A stretch of 64,000 nt of DNA, from positions 136,353,460 to 136,417,459 of the forward strand of contig OW386292.2 of NCBI GenBank assembly GCA_936432065.2, given 5' to 3'. Shown in pieces: positions 1 through 10,800 of this stretch. Every line of letters starts with the position of its first letter. Within the stretch, counting starts at the first letter, position 1. The position numbers and the translations under genes are program-made. The DNA comes from Rutpela maculata. Taxonomy: Eukaryota > Arthropoda > Insecta > Coleoptera > Cerambycidae. The notes beneath the pieces were generated by a model. The model was not told where the DNA came from. It was given only the letters and a program-made list of their open reading frames with translations, and did not search any database.

Positions 1-1057
1 AAATGGCTAGATAGTACCGCCAATTTTCAGGCTATTCTATTGGCTATGACATAATAGCGTAATCACCAGATTCTATTTTGTGTTTGAACAGAGAAACGAG
101 TGCTACGTTGCCATATTTCGATAAATAATGTAAGATATTCTGTACTGCTATACGGAATCCTCTGTAATATTACAATTCTGTATTAGCAAGTTATCAATCA
201 GCCTTAAAAATATATAACATATTTACTTGCTGAAACAGTGTTAAAAATTAATATTAAAATTTATTTCAGACAGTGCAGTAATGCACATTCTTTTTTAGAA
301 ATGTGGCAACGTAGTTAGTTAGGTCAAATGTAAAATGCCCCTGTTTTAGAGGTTATTACGCTATTACGTCACGAGATATCCGGAAAACTACCTTATTTTA
401 AATCCACTCTGATTTTAAGCATATTCATTTCACAATAAAACCAATAATAGTCGGTAAAATACCTTGAAATTATATTTATAACATTTTGGGGAGTCCTACC
501 TATCTATCTATCTATAATACTATATTATTAATATTGTCGTTTTCGTTATTGTCTACTAGCCCATTGCTTTATAATGTAGGACTTCTGTTTACATATTAGT
601 GTTTGTATCTATATAACCACAAGCAAGTACTCTTAATAGTGCTTCCTGAGTATTTTTGGCGTTTATATAATAAATGCATCGATGTTATGTTTTGTAATTA
701 CTTGGAAAATAAACGTTATTATTCATATGGTATTAACATAATGATTTATTTATTCAATACTCCAACTTATCGAAATTAGTTAATTCGATAAGCCCTAAAA
801 TAGTTATTTTATGTCTATGCACGCTAAATCTTTAAGTGAATATTTTCAGACCAAAATAATGGAAAATTTTTGAGTTGTAACACGTTCAAAATAATTTTTA
901 ATAACAAAACGGTTAAAACAACTGAGCAATTGGTTTTTTAATGATTCTTTCATGTGTGCACCTTTTGCTGTAATACACACTCTTTCCACCCTATAATCTT
1001 AAAAATGTCACTATCTTTCCAGTTCATTTGACAGCAACGTCTTTGTACTTCTTCCAG
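1..1057 (+). other. Intron upstream of the last Mdh2 exon
   Basis: AT-rich sequence with no reading frame that I can support. It runs up to a polypyrimidine tract and an AG at 1056-1057. A short (CTAT)n microsatellite sits near 499-517. I see no other exon of the gene in this stretch, so it is most simply the terminal intron. Confidence 0.6.
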
Positions 1058-1363
1058 GTCGTCAAAGCCAAAGCAGGCGCGGGCTCCGCCACCCTCTCCA
1101 TGGCCTACGCCGGCGCTAGATTCGCCAACTCCCTCCTCCGCGGGCTCAGCGGTGAACCCAACGTCATCGAGGCAGCCTACGTCATCTCCGATGTGACCGA
1201 AGTCCCCTATTTCTCCACGCCCCTCCTCCTCGGCAAGAACGGCATCGAGAAGAACCTGGGGCTCGGCAAGCTGAGCGACTTCGAACAGGGACTACTTAAG
1301 GCCGCCATCCCGGAGCTGAAGAAGAACATCGAGACCGGAGTGCAGTTCGTGAAGAAATCCTAA
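1058..1363 (+). CDS. Mdh2: Malate dehydrogenase, mitochondrial, last coding exon (partial gene)
   Basis: This is the C-terminal end of NAD-dependent mitochondrial malate dehydrogenase, which interconverts malate and oxaloacetate in the TCA cycle. The exon starts after the acceptor AG at 1056-1057 in phase 0 and encodes about 101 residues ending at TAA 1361-1363. Family hallmarks seen are VVKAKAGAGSATLSMAYAG near the start, the YFSTPLLLGKNGIEKNLG stretch, and the C-terminal helix ending in FVKKS. The catalytic His and the NAD-binding Rossmann fold are encoded by upstream exons outside the window. Codon use is strikingly GC-rich (GCC, CTC, ATC) against the AT-rich surroundings, as expected of a highly expressed host gene. 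The apparent Met 30 bases upstream lies in the intron and is not used. Confidence 0.95.
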   Translation, partial: VVKAKAGAGSATLSMAYAGARFANSLLRGLSGEPNVIEAAYVISDVTEVPYFSTPLLLGKNGIEKNLGLGKLSDFEQGLLKAAIPELKKNIETGVQFVKKS

Positions 1364-1626
1364 AGTGTGGTTGTATATTACACCTTTTTATATAATTCTG
1401 TTCTAGGTATGATGAAGCAAGTGTTAAGTCTAGTCTTCGTAAACTACCGTTGTAAGATTTAAAGCCGTTCTATGCACCCCCCCAGTTTGTGGAAGCAGTT
1501 TTAGTTTTACACACACAGTATATTTTAAAATTTTATTCTTGTACAGTGCATTTTTTAGCGACTAGGCGTACTTGTAAACAAACATGGGGAAGTGTTTTTC
1601 CGTATTTGTAAAGACTCTAAATATGA

Positions 1627-1632
1627 AATAAA
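1627..1632 (+). promoter_or_regulatory. Polyadenylation signal of Mdh2
   Basis: AATAAA lies 264 bases downstream of the stop codon, in a T/G-rich 3' UTR. It is the first canonical signal after the stop and the likely end of the transcript is near 1650. Confidence 0.6.
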
Positions 1633-1815
1633 CCTGTTATGTACATTGTAAATTTAAATGGAGTTTTGTGATTTTTATACCTTCAATCAGACTAAATGTG
1701 TTGTGCGTTTCACCGTTTAAGATGGCATCATCGGGTGGTAATCACATAATAGAACTTGTATTAAAAATTGCCCTATTTGCGTTTAAATTGTTAATGTTCA
1801 CATCTTAATTCTCAG

Positions 1816-2242
1816 AATGGGCCTTTTCACTAAATTCTTAAATCTCAAAACAAATATGTTTATTTGAAAGCTAACTGATAGATATTCACCTTGTGCAACT
1901 CTGTTTCAAATATAAAAATAAACATTTATTACGGCAATTTGAACGCTCATTTGACCTTGAGGGTGAGTGACGTCACACATCCCGGACTTATGTTGGCAGC
2001 ATTTGCCAGAATGCCTAATAGCGACTAATATCACATCACAACTGACACATGTTTATTGTTTACGCTTTGTTTTAGGGTTAAAAAGCAGGGAACCAACTTT
2101 ATGATACACCGGTATGCACATAGGCTCGTCGACGTCACTAAGGTGAGTACGTGACGTCACGTTCAAAGCGCATGCTTTATTTCCACACTTGATTTTTTTT
2201 TTGATACAAATAATGAAAAAAAAATCAGTGAAAAGGCCCATT
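1816..2242. mobile_element. MITE with AATGGGCCTTTTCACT inverted ends
   Basis: The 427-bp segment begins AATGGGCCTTTTCACT and ends with its exact reverse complement. Inside are two GTGACGTCAC palindromes in mirrored positions (near 1968 and 2150), suggesting symmetrical subterminal sequence. No coding capacity. The superfamily is unclear because I could not fix a target duplication. Confidence 0.6.
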
Positions 2243-2329
2243 GTATATGTTTCTACTTAACTGATGTTAGTGAACATTAGAGATCAGTTTTTGAATTGTT
2301 TAGAAAACCTTTCATACCGCACACTTATA

Positions 2330-2740
2330 AATAAATAAATCCTTTATTGTCCAAACAGGTATAAGTACCCACTTACAAGACAAATACAGAATACATAATA
2401 TACAGGGTGCAATTAGTTTCATGCCATTAAAAAAACTGGTGATGGGGAACGATTAGATGAACAAAAAAAACCTTATATAACATGGTCTAAAGACCATAGT
2501 TTTGGAGGAAAAAAATAAACAAGAATTTCGAAAATGTGTAAAAATATTGTTTGAGAACTGCTGGAATATTGGGATAGGCTTTATATCGTCACGCCTGGTG
2601 ACATGATACTCTGACATTTGTGCAGATAGGTATAAAATGTCGACGTCTTTGGCGGTGTGGTAAAGATCAAAGATGCCGGCATTTTTTGAGTGCTTAGTAG
2701 ATCTAAAGACAACTATACTCTCCCTTGTGATATTCTCGAG
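2330..2740 (-). other. Possible LINE-type 3' end and unrecognised open frame, reverse strand
   Basis: AAATAAATAAATCCTTTATTG near 2330 looks like the inverted 3' end of a non-LTR element or transcript. The adjacent reverse-strand open frame (2453-2740) gives a peptide of about 95 residues that I do not recognise. It is broken by the hAT insertion that starts at 2741. No motif supports a function. Confidence 0.25.
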
Positions 2741-2754
2741 CAGAGCTGGGTCGG

Positions 2755-2855
2755 ATACAGTTATCAAATGTATTCGAATACCGGAGACAAGATACGGATA
2801 CTTTTTGCTTTAAAAAGTATCCGAATACCTCGTATTCGAATACGGATACGGGATA
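2755..2855. repeat. Left subterminal repeat array (GTATTCGAATAC-type motifs)
   Basis: Several copies of TATTCGAATAC, GTATCCGAATAC and GGATACGGATAC lie within about 100 bp of the left terminus. Clustered subterminal motifs of this kind are transposase-binding sites in characterised hAT elements such as Ac; that role is inferred here. Confidence 0.6.
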
Positions 2856-3059
2856 CTTTTCTTTCGTTTGTGAAAAAAATATTTTATGAAATTCAGTTTT
2901 CTTTAAAGCTGTCCGAGACGCTATCTGTTTCTTTTAAATAAATATATGTAATGCCTTTGGGTATTTTATTTGTTTTTTTTTGTAACAAAACAAAGTCCAC
3001 AAACAATAAATTAATTTTTTCCGAAATCGGTCAAGAATGTACTTTAATGTATACTTTCT

Positions 3060-3775
3060 CAGCGCAATTTTAGATCCAAAAATATGCCATTCTGGTGTTC
3101 TAGTCCATTGCTAAGCAACTATCAGAAAACAGTCCGCGAAAGTTACTTTTTCCCAGCCTAAGCTGCGAAAGTAATTTTCCTGGACTGTTTTCTATATATA
3201 AAAGTTTACTTTTTCTGAAATCGATCGGCAATGTCTGCATTTTCGGAGCGATTTCAGATCGAAAAATGCACAATTTCAGTATTTTAGTCCGTTGCTAAGA
3301 AACTATCAGAAAACAGACTGGAAAAAATCCATTGCCAAGCAACGATCAACAAAATTTTAGAGAGTAAATAAATACACACAGACAAACCAACTCACGTTAA
3401 AATTGCATTTATTAGTAAGCAGTTGGATTGTAATGAAGAAATGTTATGCATTAATACAAATTCCTTAATTTATAATAATATTGATTGTGATTTCAGAAAA
3501 AATAGTATGAGTACTTCGGTGTGAAAGAACATACCCCGACTTCGATGCTTATTGGCCTCGGCTAGCACCTCGGCCAACTGTTTTTTATATATATATTTTA
3601 GATAGTAAATAATAAGCACTGAATATCTTACTTTTTCAAAACAATAGAAAGTCCTTAATTTATAATAATATTGATTGCGATTTCAGAAAAGATAGTATGT
3701 GTACTTCGTAGTAAAAGCACATTCCCGGACTTCAATGCTTGTTGGCCTAGGCTTAAAGCCTCGGCCAACAATTTG
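3060..3775 (+). repeat. Two pairs of diverged direct repeats (~180-190 bp offset)
   Basis: A block with TAGTCCATTGCTAAGCAAC and AACTATCAGAAAACAG near 3105-3135 recurs near 3290-3320. A second block starting CCTTAATTTATAATAATATT at 3463 recurs at 3652, each copy ending with a CCTCGGCCAAC motif (near 3573 and 3762). The copies are about 80-90% alike by eye. Neither encodes anything visible. Confidence 0.6.
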
Positions 3776-3950
3776 TATCGTCGTCTGGGAATGTATTGCT
3801 TTTACTACTAGATACACAATGTACTATTAAGTGCCAAAAATCATCTAGAAAAAAAAAATTATTCAGCATTTTAAGAAAAACTAAAACATGATATAAGGGA
3901 GTCCTTTATAGAAAGTTTTACTTATACTGAAAAATACTTAACTACTTTAA

Positions 3951-4469
3951 CTATAGTTGGAATGTTGATATAACGTACAAGGTGGTTAAAAAATAAGACA
4001 ACTTAAAATTTTTGCAAGAATGAAATACCAGTTGTTGAAAATTAAAAATCTTATGGGAAAAATTGTTCCTAATGTCGATAGAAGTTCAGATATGAGATTT
4101 GATTTAAATTATCTATTTTTCTGGCACCGAGATTAAATTAATTTTGCAAAAGTAACCAAAGAAAGTGCATGATTTATTAATTTGTTTAATAAAATAATCA
4201 CAAAACATTTTTAAACTGTTCATGTTTTCAAATAAATTAGCCACTTTGCTACTTTGGTTAACTTTGCAAAATTACTTTAATCTTAAAGTTGCTAAAAAAA
4301 TTGAGATAAGCTTTCAAATTTCATATCTGAACTTCTATCTCAACATTAGAAACAATTTTTCCTTCAATATTTTCAACTTTTACTTGAAGAACTGGTACTT
4401 TACTCTTGTAACAATTTCAACTTCGTATTTTTTAACCACTCTGTACGTTATTATATCGACATTCCATAG
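3951..4469. repeat. Foldback of ~520 bp with ATAACGTAC-containing ends
   Basis: The left arm (CTATAGTTGGAATGTTGATA, then AACGTACAAGGTGGTTAAAA) is matched in reverse complement by 4290-4469. Arms are about 180 bp and roughly 80% alike. The same ATAACGTACAAGGTGGTTAA motif reappears at about 5104, at the left edge of a transposase fragment, so the foldback may be a deletion derivative of that element. Confidence 0.6.
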
Positions 4470-5239
4470 CTAAAAGGACTTTTCAGAATATACAGGGTGA
4501 TTTTTTTGGGCGTCTATTAGAAGTATATCGAGAAAGAAAAATGATATCGATCTGAAAATTTGGCTATAGGCTCTAACTGGGTAGGATCTATTTAACGAAA
4601 ATATTTTCAAAATGGTGGCATTTCCGGTTATACCGGAAGTTGACCCCAGCTTTGTTATTTTAAATGGAATGCAATTTTTTTTTAGATTCTGCAGTTAATT
4701 TAAAGAAAATTTCGTTAAAGGTTTCCTATAGCTAAAATTAATATTTCCTGAGATACTAATTTTTTTCCTAAAATTTTAACAGAAAAGTTGTATAACAAAA
4801 ATTAATATCTCAGTAACAATAATTGATAACATGTTGATTTTTCTATGAGGGTAAGACAAGGTATTGGAGTTACTCATCATGTAAGAAAATTATCGAAATA
4901 TCCACTAAAAAGTTTCTAAAATTATTGACATATGTCGACTACACAAAAACAGCAAAAACTCATTTTTTTTAAATGGCACCATACCTAACTAAACGCACCA
5001 TTCGATAGAGAAAAAAATGCGTATCTAATCATGTATCATGTTCCTATACCCAAAATGTATGGTTCTTTAGATATTTGCGATTTTCGATGTGCCGAAGAGT
5101 GGATATAACGTACAAGGTGGTTAAAAAATAAGAAAACTTCTAAAAAGTAGGCTTTGAGTGTTGGCAAAACAAAATTTTAAAAATGTGACAGATAATTTAT
5201 GTTATTGTATTTCATTACACATAGTTATTTACTGTGGGG

Positions 5240-5565
5240 AAAATGGCAAACAGTTACTCACACTCGGATATTTTGAATTTATTTAACATTCTTGGACAGT
5301 GTGACTAATTAGCAGAATATACAGACAATTTAATGAAACGTATCCTGATTTACCATCAATGAATCCACAAAAGTTTAGAAGATTGCAAAGCAATTTTGTT
5401 AGATTTGGCAGTCGACACGCAGAAAGAACACTAGCCAGACCTATAACGTCAAATGAAAATAATGAAATTAACTTCTTGGCCTATTTCTATGCAAATCCCA
5501 ATCATTCGACGCCCAAAAGAAATCACCTTGTATGTGAACCTTTTTATAAAGTGACTAGAAAATAA
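5240..5565 (+). pseudogene. Mariner-family transposase N-terminal (helix-turn-helix) fragment
   Basis: The open frame 5359-5565 encodes about 68 residues containing RPITSNENNEINFLAYFYAN followed by NPNHS, resembling the linker after the DNA-binding helix-turn-helix in insect mariner-type transposases. Upstream, in another frame, a peptide like IYRQFNETYPDLPS supplies the preceding helix, so there is at least one frameshift and a stop. The DDE/D catalytic domain is absent. The flanking motif near 5104 (ATAACGTACAAGG) and the CACCTTGTATG at about 5524 could be remnants of its inverted ends. It is a decayed relic inside the hAT element. Confidence 0.45.
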
Positions 5566-5589
5566 TATTTAATATGTATATTTTTTGTG

Positions 5590-5878
5590 GTATTCAGATA
5601 TTTTCAGTATCCGAATACTTTTATTGTATTCGGATACTTTTGTTGTATTCTGATACTTTTAGTGTATTCAGGTACTTTCGGTGTATTCGGATACTTTTAT
5701 TTGTATTCGAATACTTTTATCAGTATTCGAATACTCGCCTAATGTATTCGAATAACAGATACTTTATTAATTTGTGTCGGATACGGATAATGGATACAAT
5801 TTTAAGAAAGTATTCGAATACAGCTTTTGGATACAGAAAAAGTATCCAAATACTGTATTCGAATACTACCCAGCTCTG
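5590..5878. repeat. Right subterminal repeat array (GTATTCGAATACTTTT-type motifs)
   Basis: At least ten spaced copies of GTATTCGGATACTTTT or GTATTCGAATAC occupy the last ~290 bp before the terminus, at a spacing of about 20-25 bp. It mirrors the shorter left array. Confidence 0.7.
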
Positions 5879-6869
5879 TTCTCGAGCAATATTTTAGTTT
5901 ATGTCCGTACTTGGTTAAGTACGTACACACGACCTACCCGTTCGTTGTTTTTGTGTGTTACTTTTGTTCTTTTTAATCTCGGTTAACTGTATTTTAGTTA
6001 AGATTTATTTTACTGACTTACTGTTCAAGTCATTAAGTACTTGATTGTGTATTGATGCAGATGAAGGTCATTTTGATCAATTTATATAAATCAACAATAA
6101 CACATCTCTACAAAAAAAAAGGCTTGTCCTAAGGTTCTAATACTATTCTGAAGTATTTTGATGCGCTCAAGCCAATTTTTGACAAAAAAAAAAATTTTTG
6201 TTGTGTCAGTTTCCCTCTACCACCCCCTTTTATCCCCATACAAAGGCAAAAATGAGGTCTTGCCACAGTGTGCTTGAAGGTGGAAAAATTATGATGAAAA
6301 TGAGTCCAAAATCAGTTTGCGCAGGTTGATTCTACATTAAAAGTAGATTCAAAATTTATGAAATTTAAAATCGTAGCTGAACCCTTTCGCGTTTTATCCA
6401 CATTTTTGCAATACAGTAACTCGTATACATCAACTTTTTCTTCGAGCACTTAGCACTTTTAGAAATAAAACTATCGTAAATAAGTTTATTATATCTTGTA
6501 AATACAGTTCTTTAATTAAAGAAACTTACTCGACAATATTCCATTATTAAAAATTAAATTTCATTTGTTGTAAAACACTTGGAAATAACCAAGAAACAAA
6601 AACGTTTAATTAAAATTTAATTATCTTTTTACTTGTAAGTGTTTTAATGTTTATACATTTTTTCATTACTGGCAAAATAATTTATTTGGATTACACTCGT
6701 TGCCGCTAGGTAGCTACTCGTATTTTGTTTCCAAACATAGAGTAAATCTCAAAAGTATATAGTATACTTTTTTCCAGAACCAAAAAATAAAAAAAAATTT
6801 CATTGGTTAAAAGTCTGTCAAATTATAATGATTTCAAATGAGCCATGGAAATAAATCCTCTCACGAAGA

Positions 6870-7985
6870 TAATCGAAAAAAGGTATGTGCTCCATGTGAA
6901 AAAAACATTATATTTGGGAAAAAAAACAAAAATTTTTCATAACTGAAAACACTGAAAAATTGATTAAAAAATTTATATTTGAGGACTAAGGACTTGAGGA
7001 TCTAAAAAATGAAAAGTATCCTTTAAGTGTATGTACAACTTGTTCTCTCACACTACAAGGATAAATTTCAAAGACCATTTCAGAAAATGCCTAATTATAC
7101 AGATGTCATATTACCAATGGATACTCATACACAGTGCTCGATTTCTAGAAATTGAGGTACCGGAACTACAACCTGCCGAGACTTACCCCCCCCCCCCATC
7201 CCGTTTCATTCCACCGCCACCAAAAAAATGTTTGCCTGTGTAAAGTATTAGGTTAAAAAAAGAACATTTTATTGAACGGAGGGGAGGAAGATTTTCTTAA
7301 CTCTCTTAGTGCCGATTTATTTTTTATTTTTAAAAGAGAGAGGTCCCGGAACGCCGTTCTGCCTCAAATCGAGCCCTGCTCATACATCACAAAATACATG
7401 CAACTGTTATACATGTTTGACTGGTCGTTTCAAAGGCCACGTTAAAATTGATAAAGGTAAAGGACATAAAAGAGATTTAGAAAACAAAATTGATGTTTCT
7501 ACGGGACTTTATGGGCGTTCAGCCATAGATAGCCTGCCGATTTCATCTATAGAGACTAGAAATTTGTTGTGTGGTGATTGTTTTCAAGAGATTGGAAGGG
7601 GTAAAAATCACATTTGTAAAAATAGCAAAGAAAATGTATTAAAAATTGTAGAAAAGCTCACTGAAAAAAATCAAAATCAAATTCTAAGTGCTATTATATA
7701 AAAAAAAAGGTTCAATCTGCTAGTCTTCTTACAACTAAGAAAAATGAAAATTTTAGTTTTAATGTATCTGCTGGTGGTCGGGAGCCAAAAGTTGTTTTAA
7801 ATCCGAGTATTAAAAAAAGTGTTTCATTTGATGAAGAGAGCTTAGATAACTTTAGGATAAATTTAGGAGTTTCAGGTAATCAAATGAGAAAAATAACTAA
7901 TTTTGTAAGATGTAACGTAGGTAGAAAGTCTATTCCATCGTACTATATAAAGCATTTACTAGTTTTATTTCTAAAAGTGCTAAGT
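6870..7985 (+). pseudogene. TE-borne Cys-rich gene of unknown function (decayed)
   Basis: I do not recognise a named family with certainty, though the layout resembles TE-borne proteins with several Cys pairs found in arthropods and cnidarians. Readable pieces, in order: KNEKYPLSVCTTC (about 7005-7045), MPNYTDVILPMDTHTSQNTC split by a MITE (7088-7131, then 7387), CNCYTCLTGRFKGH, a GRSAIDSLP loop, LLCGDCFQEIGRGKNHIC, and then in another frame SGNQMRKITNFVRCNVGRKS. The repeated C-x2-C and C-x1-C-x2-C pairs suggest zinc binding. There are several stops and frameshifts and no catalytic motif that I can identify. The 3' end runs into the right arm of the foldback, so part of this gene also exists in inverted copy in the left arm. 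Confidence 0.45.
7132..7378. mobile_element. hAT-type MITE, 247 bp, TSD CTCATACA, inserted in the Cys-rich gene
   Basis: Ends CAGTGCTCGATTT and its near reverse complement (AAATCGAGCCCTG). The flanks 7124-7131 and 7379-7386 are both CTCATACA. It interrupts the reading frame of the surrounding gene, so it is younger than that gene copy. A C-run lies near 7186. Confidence 0.85.
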
Positions 7986-8188
7986 GCTCGAAGAAGAAGT
8001 TGATGTATACGAGTTACTGTATTGCAAAGGGTTAAAATCCAAAAATGTGGATAAAACTCGAAAGGAATCGGCTACAATTTTAAATTTCATAAATTTTGAA
8101 TCTACTTTTAATGTAGAATCAGCCAGCGCAAACCGATTTTGGACTCATTTTCATCATAATTTTTCCACCTTCAAGCACACTGTGTTGC

Positions 8189-8650
8189 TTGTCCTAAGGT
8201 TTTGATCTAACTTTTCTCAAGTATTTTGACGCGCTGAAGCCAATTTTGGACAAACAAATTTTTTCTACCTCGTCAGTTTCCCTCTACCACCCCTTTTATC
8301 CCCCAAAGAAAAGGACGAAAAACAAGTTTTGTCTAAAGGTTCTAACCTAACTTTTTTTTAAGTATTTTGACACACTGAAGCCAATTTTGGGCAAAAAATT
8401 TTTTTCTACTGTGTCAGATTCCCTCTACTACCCCTTTTATCCCCCAAAGAAAAGGGCAAAAAACAGGTTTTGTCTAACTTTTTTGAAGTATTTTGAAGCG
8501 CTGAAGCCAATTTTGGACAAACATTTTTTCTATCGGGTCAGTTTTCCTCTACCGCCCCCATCCCCTAATTTTTTTTTTTTGTCCAAAATTTGTTTCAGCA
8601 CGTCAAATTACTTCTGAAAGGTTAGATGAGGACCTTAGGACAAGACCTTT
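8189..8650. repeat. Tandem ~140-bp repeats inside the right arm of the foldback
   Basis: Three direct units start near 8189, 8327 and 8467. Each has GTATTTTGA, then GAAGCCAATTTTGG, then CCCTCTACCACCCC-like sequence. Two shorter inverted units follow near 8581-8650 and 8670-8745. The left arm has one unit. The array explains the length difference between arms. Confidence 0.65.
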
Positions 8651-8990
8651 TTTGCTTTTTTTAGGGGAGGAAAGGTAGAGGAAAACTGGCTTCAGCACAT
8701 CACAATATTTCAGAAAAGTTAGATTAGAACCTTAAGACGACCTTTTTTTTTATAGACCTGTGTAATTTATTGGTGAGTTCTAGATTTTTCGAATAAGCCT
8801 GTCCACCACGCTGTTACATTGCTGTCACTTTCAAATCAAACTTTATTATTATGAGTATGCTTAGATTTTTTAACAAAATTATTAAATGTTACAAAAAATA
8901 CTGATATTTGAAAGTATTTGCAGTACCTACTTCTTATGCGTAGTATTGGGAGTGCAAGTGTCAGTACATGAACTTTGAAAGTAAAATATG

Positions 8991-9289
8991 CAGAGATGGG
9001 TAAAGGAAACTTTCCATTTGAAAGTTCCCGGAACGAAATTTTGATAAAAATGAAAGTTTTCAGTAAAATATTTGAATATTTGAAAGTTTCCAAAATTCCG
9101 GGAAAGTTTCCTTTGCGAACTTTCGGAATATTCTAATATTTTACTGCAAACTTTCACTTTTTTCAAAATTTCGTTCCGGAAACGTTCATATAGAAATTTT
9201 CCTTTACCCATTTTTATCAAAACTTCGTTGTGAAAACTCCCGAAAATTTCCTGGAAATGTTATTGGAAAGTTTCCTTTACCCATCTCTG
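8991..9289. mobile_element. hAT-type MITE, 299 bp, TSD AAAATATG
   Basis: It starts CAGAGATGGGTAAAGGAAAC and ends with the exact reverse complement. The flanks 8983-8990 and 9290-9297 are both AAAATATG. The interior is internally repetitive (AAAGTTTCC/GGAAACTTT motifs). The CAGAGATGGG terminus resembles the CAGAGCTGGG terminus at 2741, so the two could use related transposases. Confidence 0.9.
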
Positions 9290-9714
9290 AAAATATGTAG
9301 AGTAAAAAGACTACAGATTACTTTAAGTAAATTTTGATACTGAGTACCTCAACTCAGGTCGCTGACCACACTTTAATAAACACTTTTACCATGTACACTT
9401 CTGTGCAATAAAATCCCGTACACTTGAAAAATCAAGTAATCTAGTGTTTACTAATATTAAGTGATGTGAATCAGTCTTTTTGAAATTTAGATTTTTTATT
9501 ATCATATAGGTTATAAAAAAGTGACATTGATTGTGAAATGTCATAAGTAAGGTATTTCGAAAAATGTTAATGATTTAATGATTTTGATTTATAACAAATG
9601 TAAAAATTGACATTGAAAAATTGTGTCCGAGATAAGGCCAGATTCTGAAAGCTCAAAACATTAAAAAGTGGTTTTCTGCATGGTTGTTCTGCACGTGTCT
9701 GCCTGTGATAATTT

Positions 9715-10100
9715 TACTTCCACATCCAGTGAAAATCATGGGCGCAGCTAGGGGTGTGCCATGCCCCCCCCCCCCAAGCCGTCTTCCATGAGTCAAAAAA
9801 TAAAGAAGCATTATCTCTATCAGTACAAAGCAGTATCCAAATTATCCCTTGAACTAAATATTTTGTAATTAATGCCAATATTATCTAGTAAAGGAATCTA
9901 CATACACATCCGTTTTCAATCATTTTCTGAAAAATTTTCCACATCCTCTGGAGAGGCCGGTTCTATTGGCCCCTCCCAGATGAATTTTCTGGCTGCGCCA
10001 CTGGTGGAAATATATTAATGACAAAAAAAAATTGAATTGTTCAAATAGCTTTAGAATGTCATGAAACCTTGAGATTTTAAGTTTGAGAAAAAAAAATTCT
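9715..10100 (+). mobile_element. Truncated copy of element A (TACTTCCACATCCAG end), split by a MITE
   Basis: It begins TACTTCCACATCCAGTG and continues after the MITE with AGAATGTCATGAAAC and GAGATTTTAAGTTTGAG. The same sequence occurs near 48978 (reverse), 54817 and 63867. It is cut off near 10100, where Tc1-type coding sequence starts. Confidence 0.75.
9737..10003. mobile_element. hAT-type MITE, 267 bp (CATGGGCGCAGC...CTGCGCCACTG), nested in element A
   Basis: The flanks 9729-9736 (GTGAAAAT) and 10004-10011 (GTGGAAAT) are an 8-bp duplication with one mismatch. A second copy of the same MITE is at 26406-26633, sharing a long C-run and TATCAGTACAAAGCAGTAT. Confidence 0.85.
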
Positions 10101-10139
10101 GTGAGAAAAGACGGTTCGGGCCAATCGAGAAGTTCAAAT

Positions 10140-10800
10140 CTCATTCAAGATGAAGCGCTCCTTGGCTATTTGAGGGAAAATCCGTTTTAAACAGCAGGAG
10201 ACGCTGTGTTCATAACAAATTGTACAAGTGCCAAGAAACCATATTAACAGAAGAACAGAAGCAAGCCCGCATTCTGTTTTGTTTAAATTATGTCTATCAC
10301 CCATTGGAGTTTTGGAACAATGTTGTGTTTACCGATGAAAAGTTTTTCAGTCTTGTAATGACGAACATATTCGGGTGTACCGTCACCGTCCTACAAATAC
10401 CAAGATTCACGAACGCGGAACAGGTCTGGGCGATTTTCTGTTAATGTTTGGGCATGGATAAATGGGCATGGCCCTGGTGTAGAGTGGCGTATTATGGGTA
10501 ATGGTAGATTTAATGGACAGGTTTATAGGGATATTTTGAAAAACGTTATGCTTCTTTCGGCGGAGTAATTATATCCAAACAAAATCTTCACTTATCAACA
10601 AGACAACTGCCCTATTCATACTGCCAGGATAATTACTCAATGGTTTGAGAATAATAATTTTGAATTATTACCGTGGCCTTCGCACAGACCCGATATAAAC
10701 CTAATTGAGAACATCTGGAGTTTGCTAGTAAAAAACATTTATGAACGAAACTTCAGACCAAGAAATGAAGAAGAATGGGGTATTTTCCATTTTTTTTTTT
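10140..10800 (+). pseudogene. Tc1-type (DD34E) transposase relic
   Basis: The longest open piece (10220-10444) contains LTEEQKQARILFCLNYVYHP and VVFTDEKFF, the region of the first catalytic Asp. Further on, in other frames, come INGHGPGVEWRI-like sequence, the second Asp in QQDNCPIHTARI and the third acidic residue in RPDINLIENIWS. I count 34 residues between the second Asp and the Glu, matching DD34E of Tc1 elements. The N-terminal DNA-binding half is mostly missing, apparently cut by the element A insertion. Several frameshifts and stops make it non-functional. Confidence 0.75.

Larger units (their letters stand above)
2741..5878. mobile_element. hAT-type element, 3.1 kb, with 8-bp target duplication TTCTCGAG
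   Basis: The ends are CAGAGCTGGGT at 2741 and its reverse complement ending at 5878. The flanks 2733-2740 and 5879-5886 are both TTCTCGAG, an exact 8-bp duplication as made by hAT transposases. Both ends carry arrays of GTATTCGAATAC/GTATCCGAATAC motifs. The interior has no intact transposase. It holds duplicated blocks, a foldback and a mariner-type fragment, so the element is non-autonomous or has been filled by later insertions. Confidence 0.8.
6111..8751. mobile_element. Foldback element of 2.6 kb carrying a Cys-rich gene
   Basis: The left end (A-run, then GGCTTGTCCTAAGGTTCTAA near 6121) matches the reverse complement of the right end (near 8715-8751). A second, longer mirrored segment pairs about 6240-6480 with 7965-8185, including the last part of the internal gene. 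Between the arms lies a decayed Cys-rich gene with a nested MITE. I found no clear target duplication and cannot name the superfamily. Confidence 0.6.
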
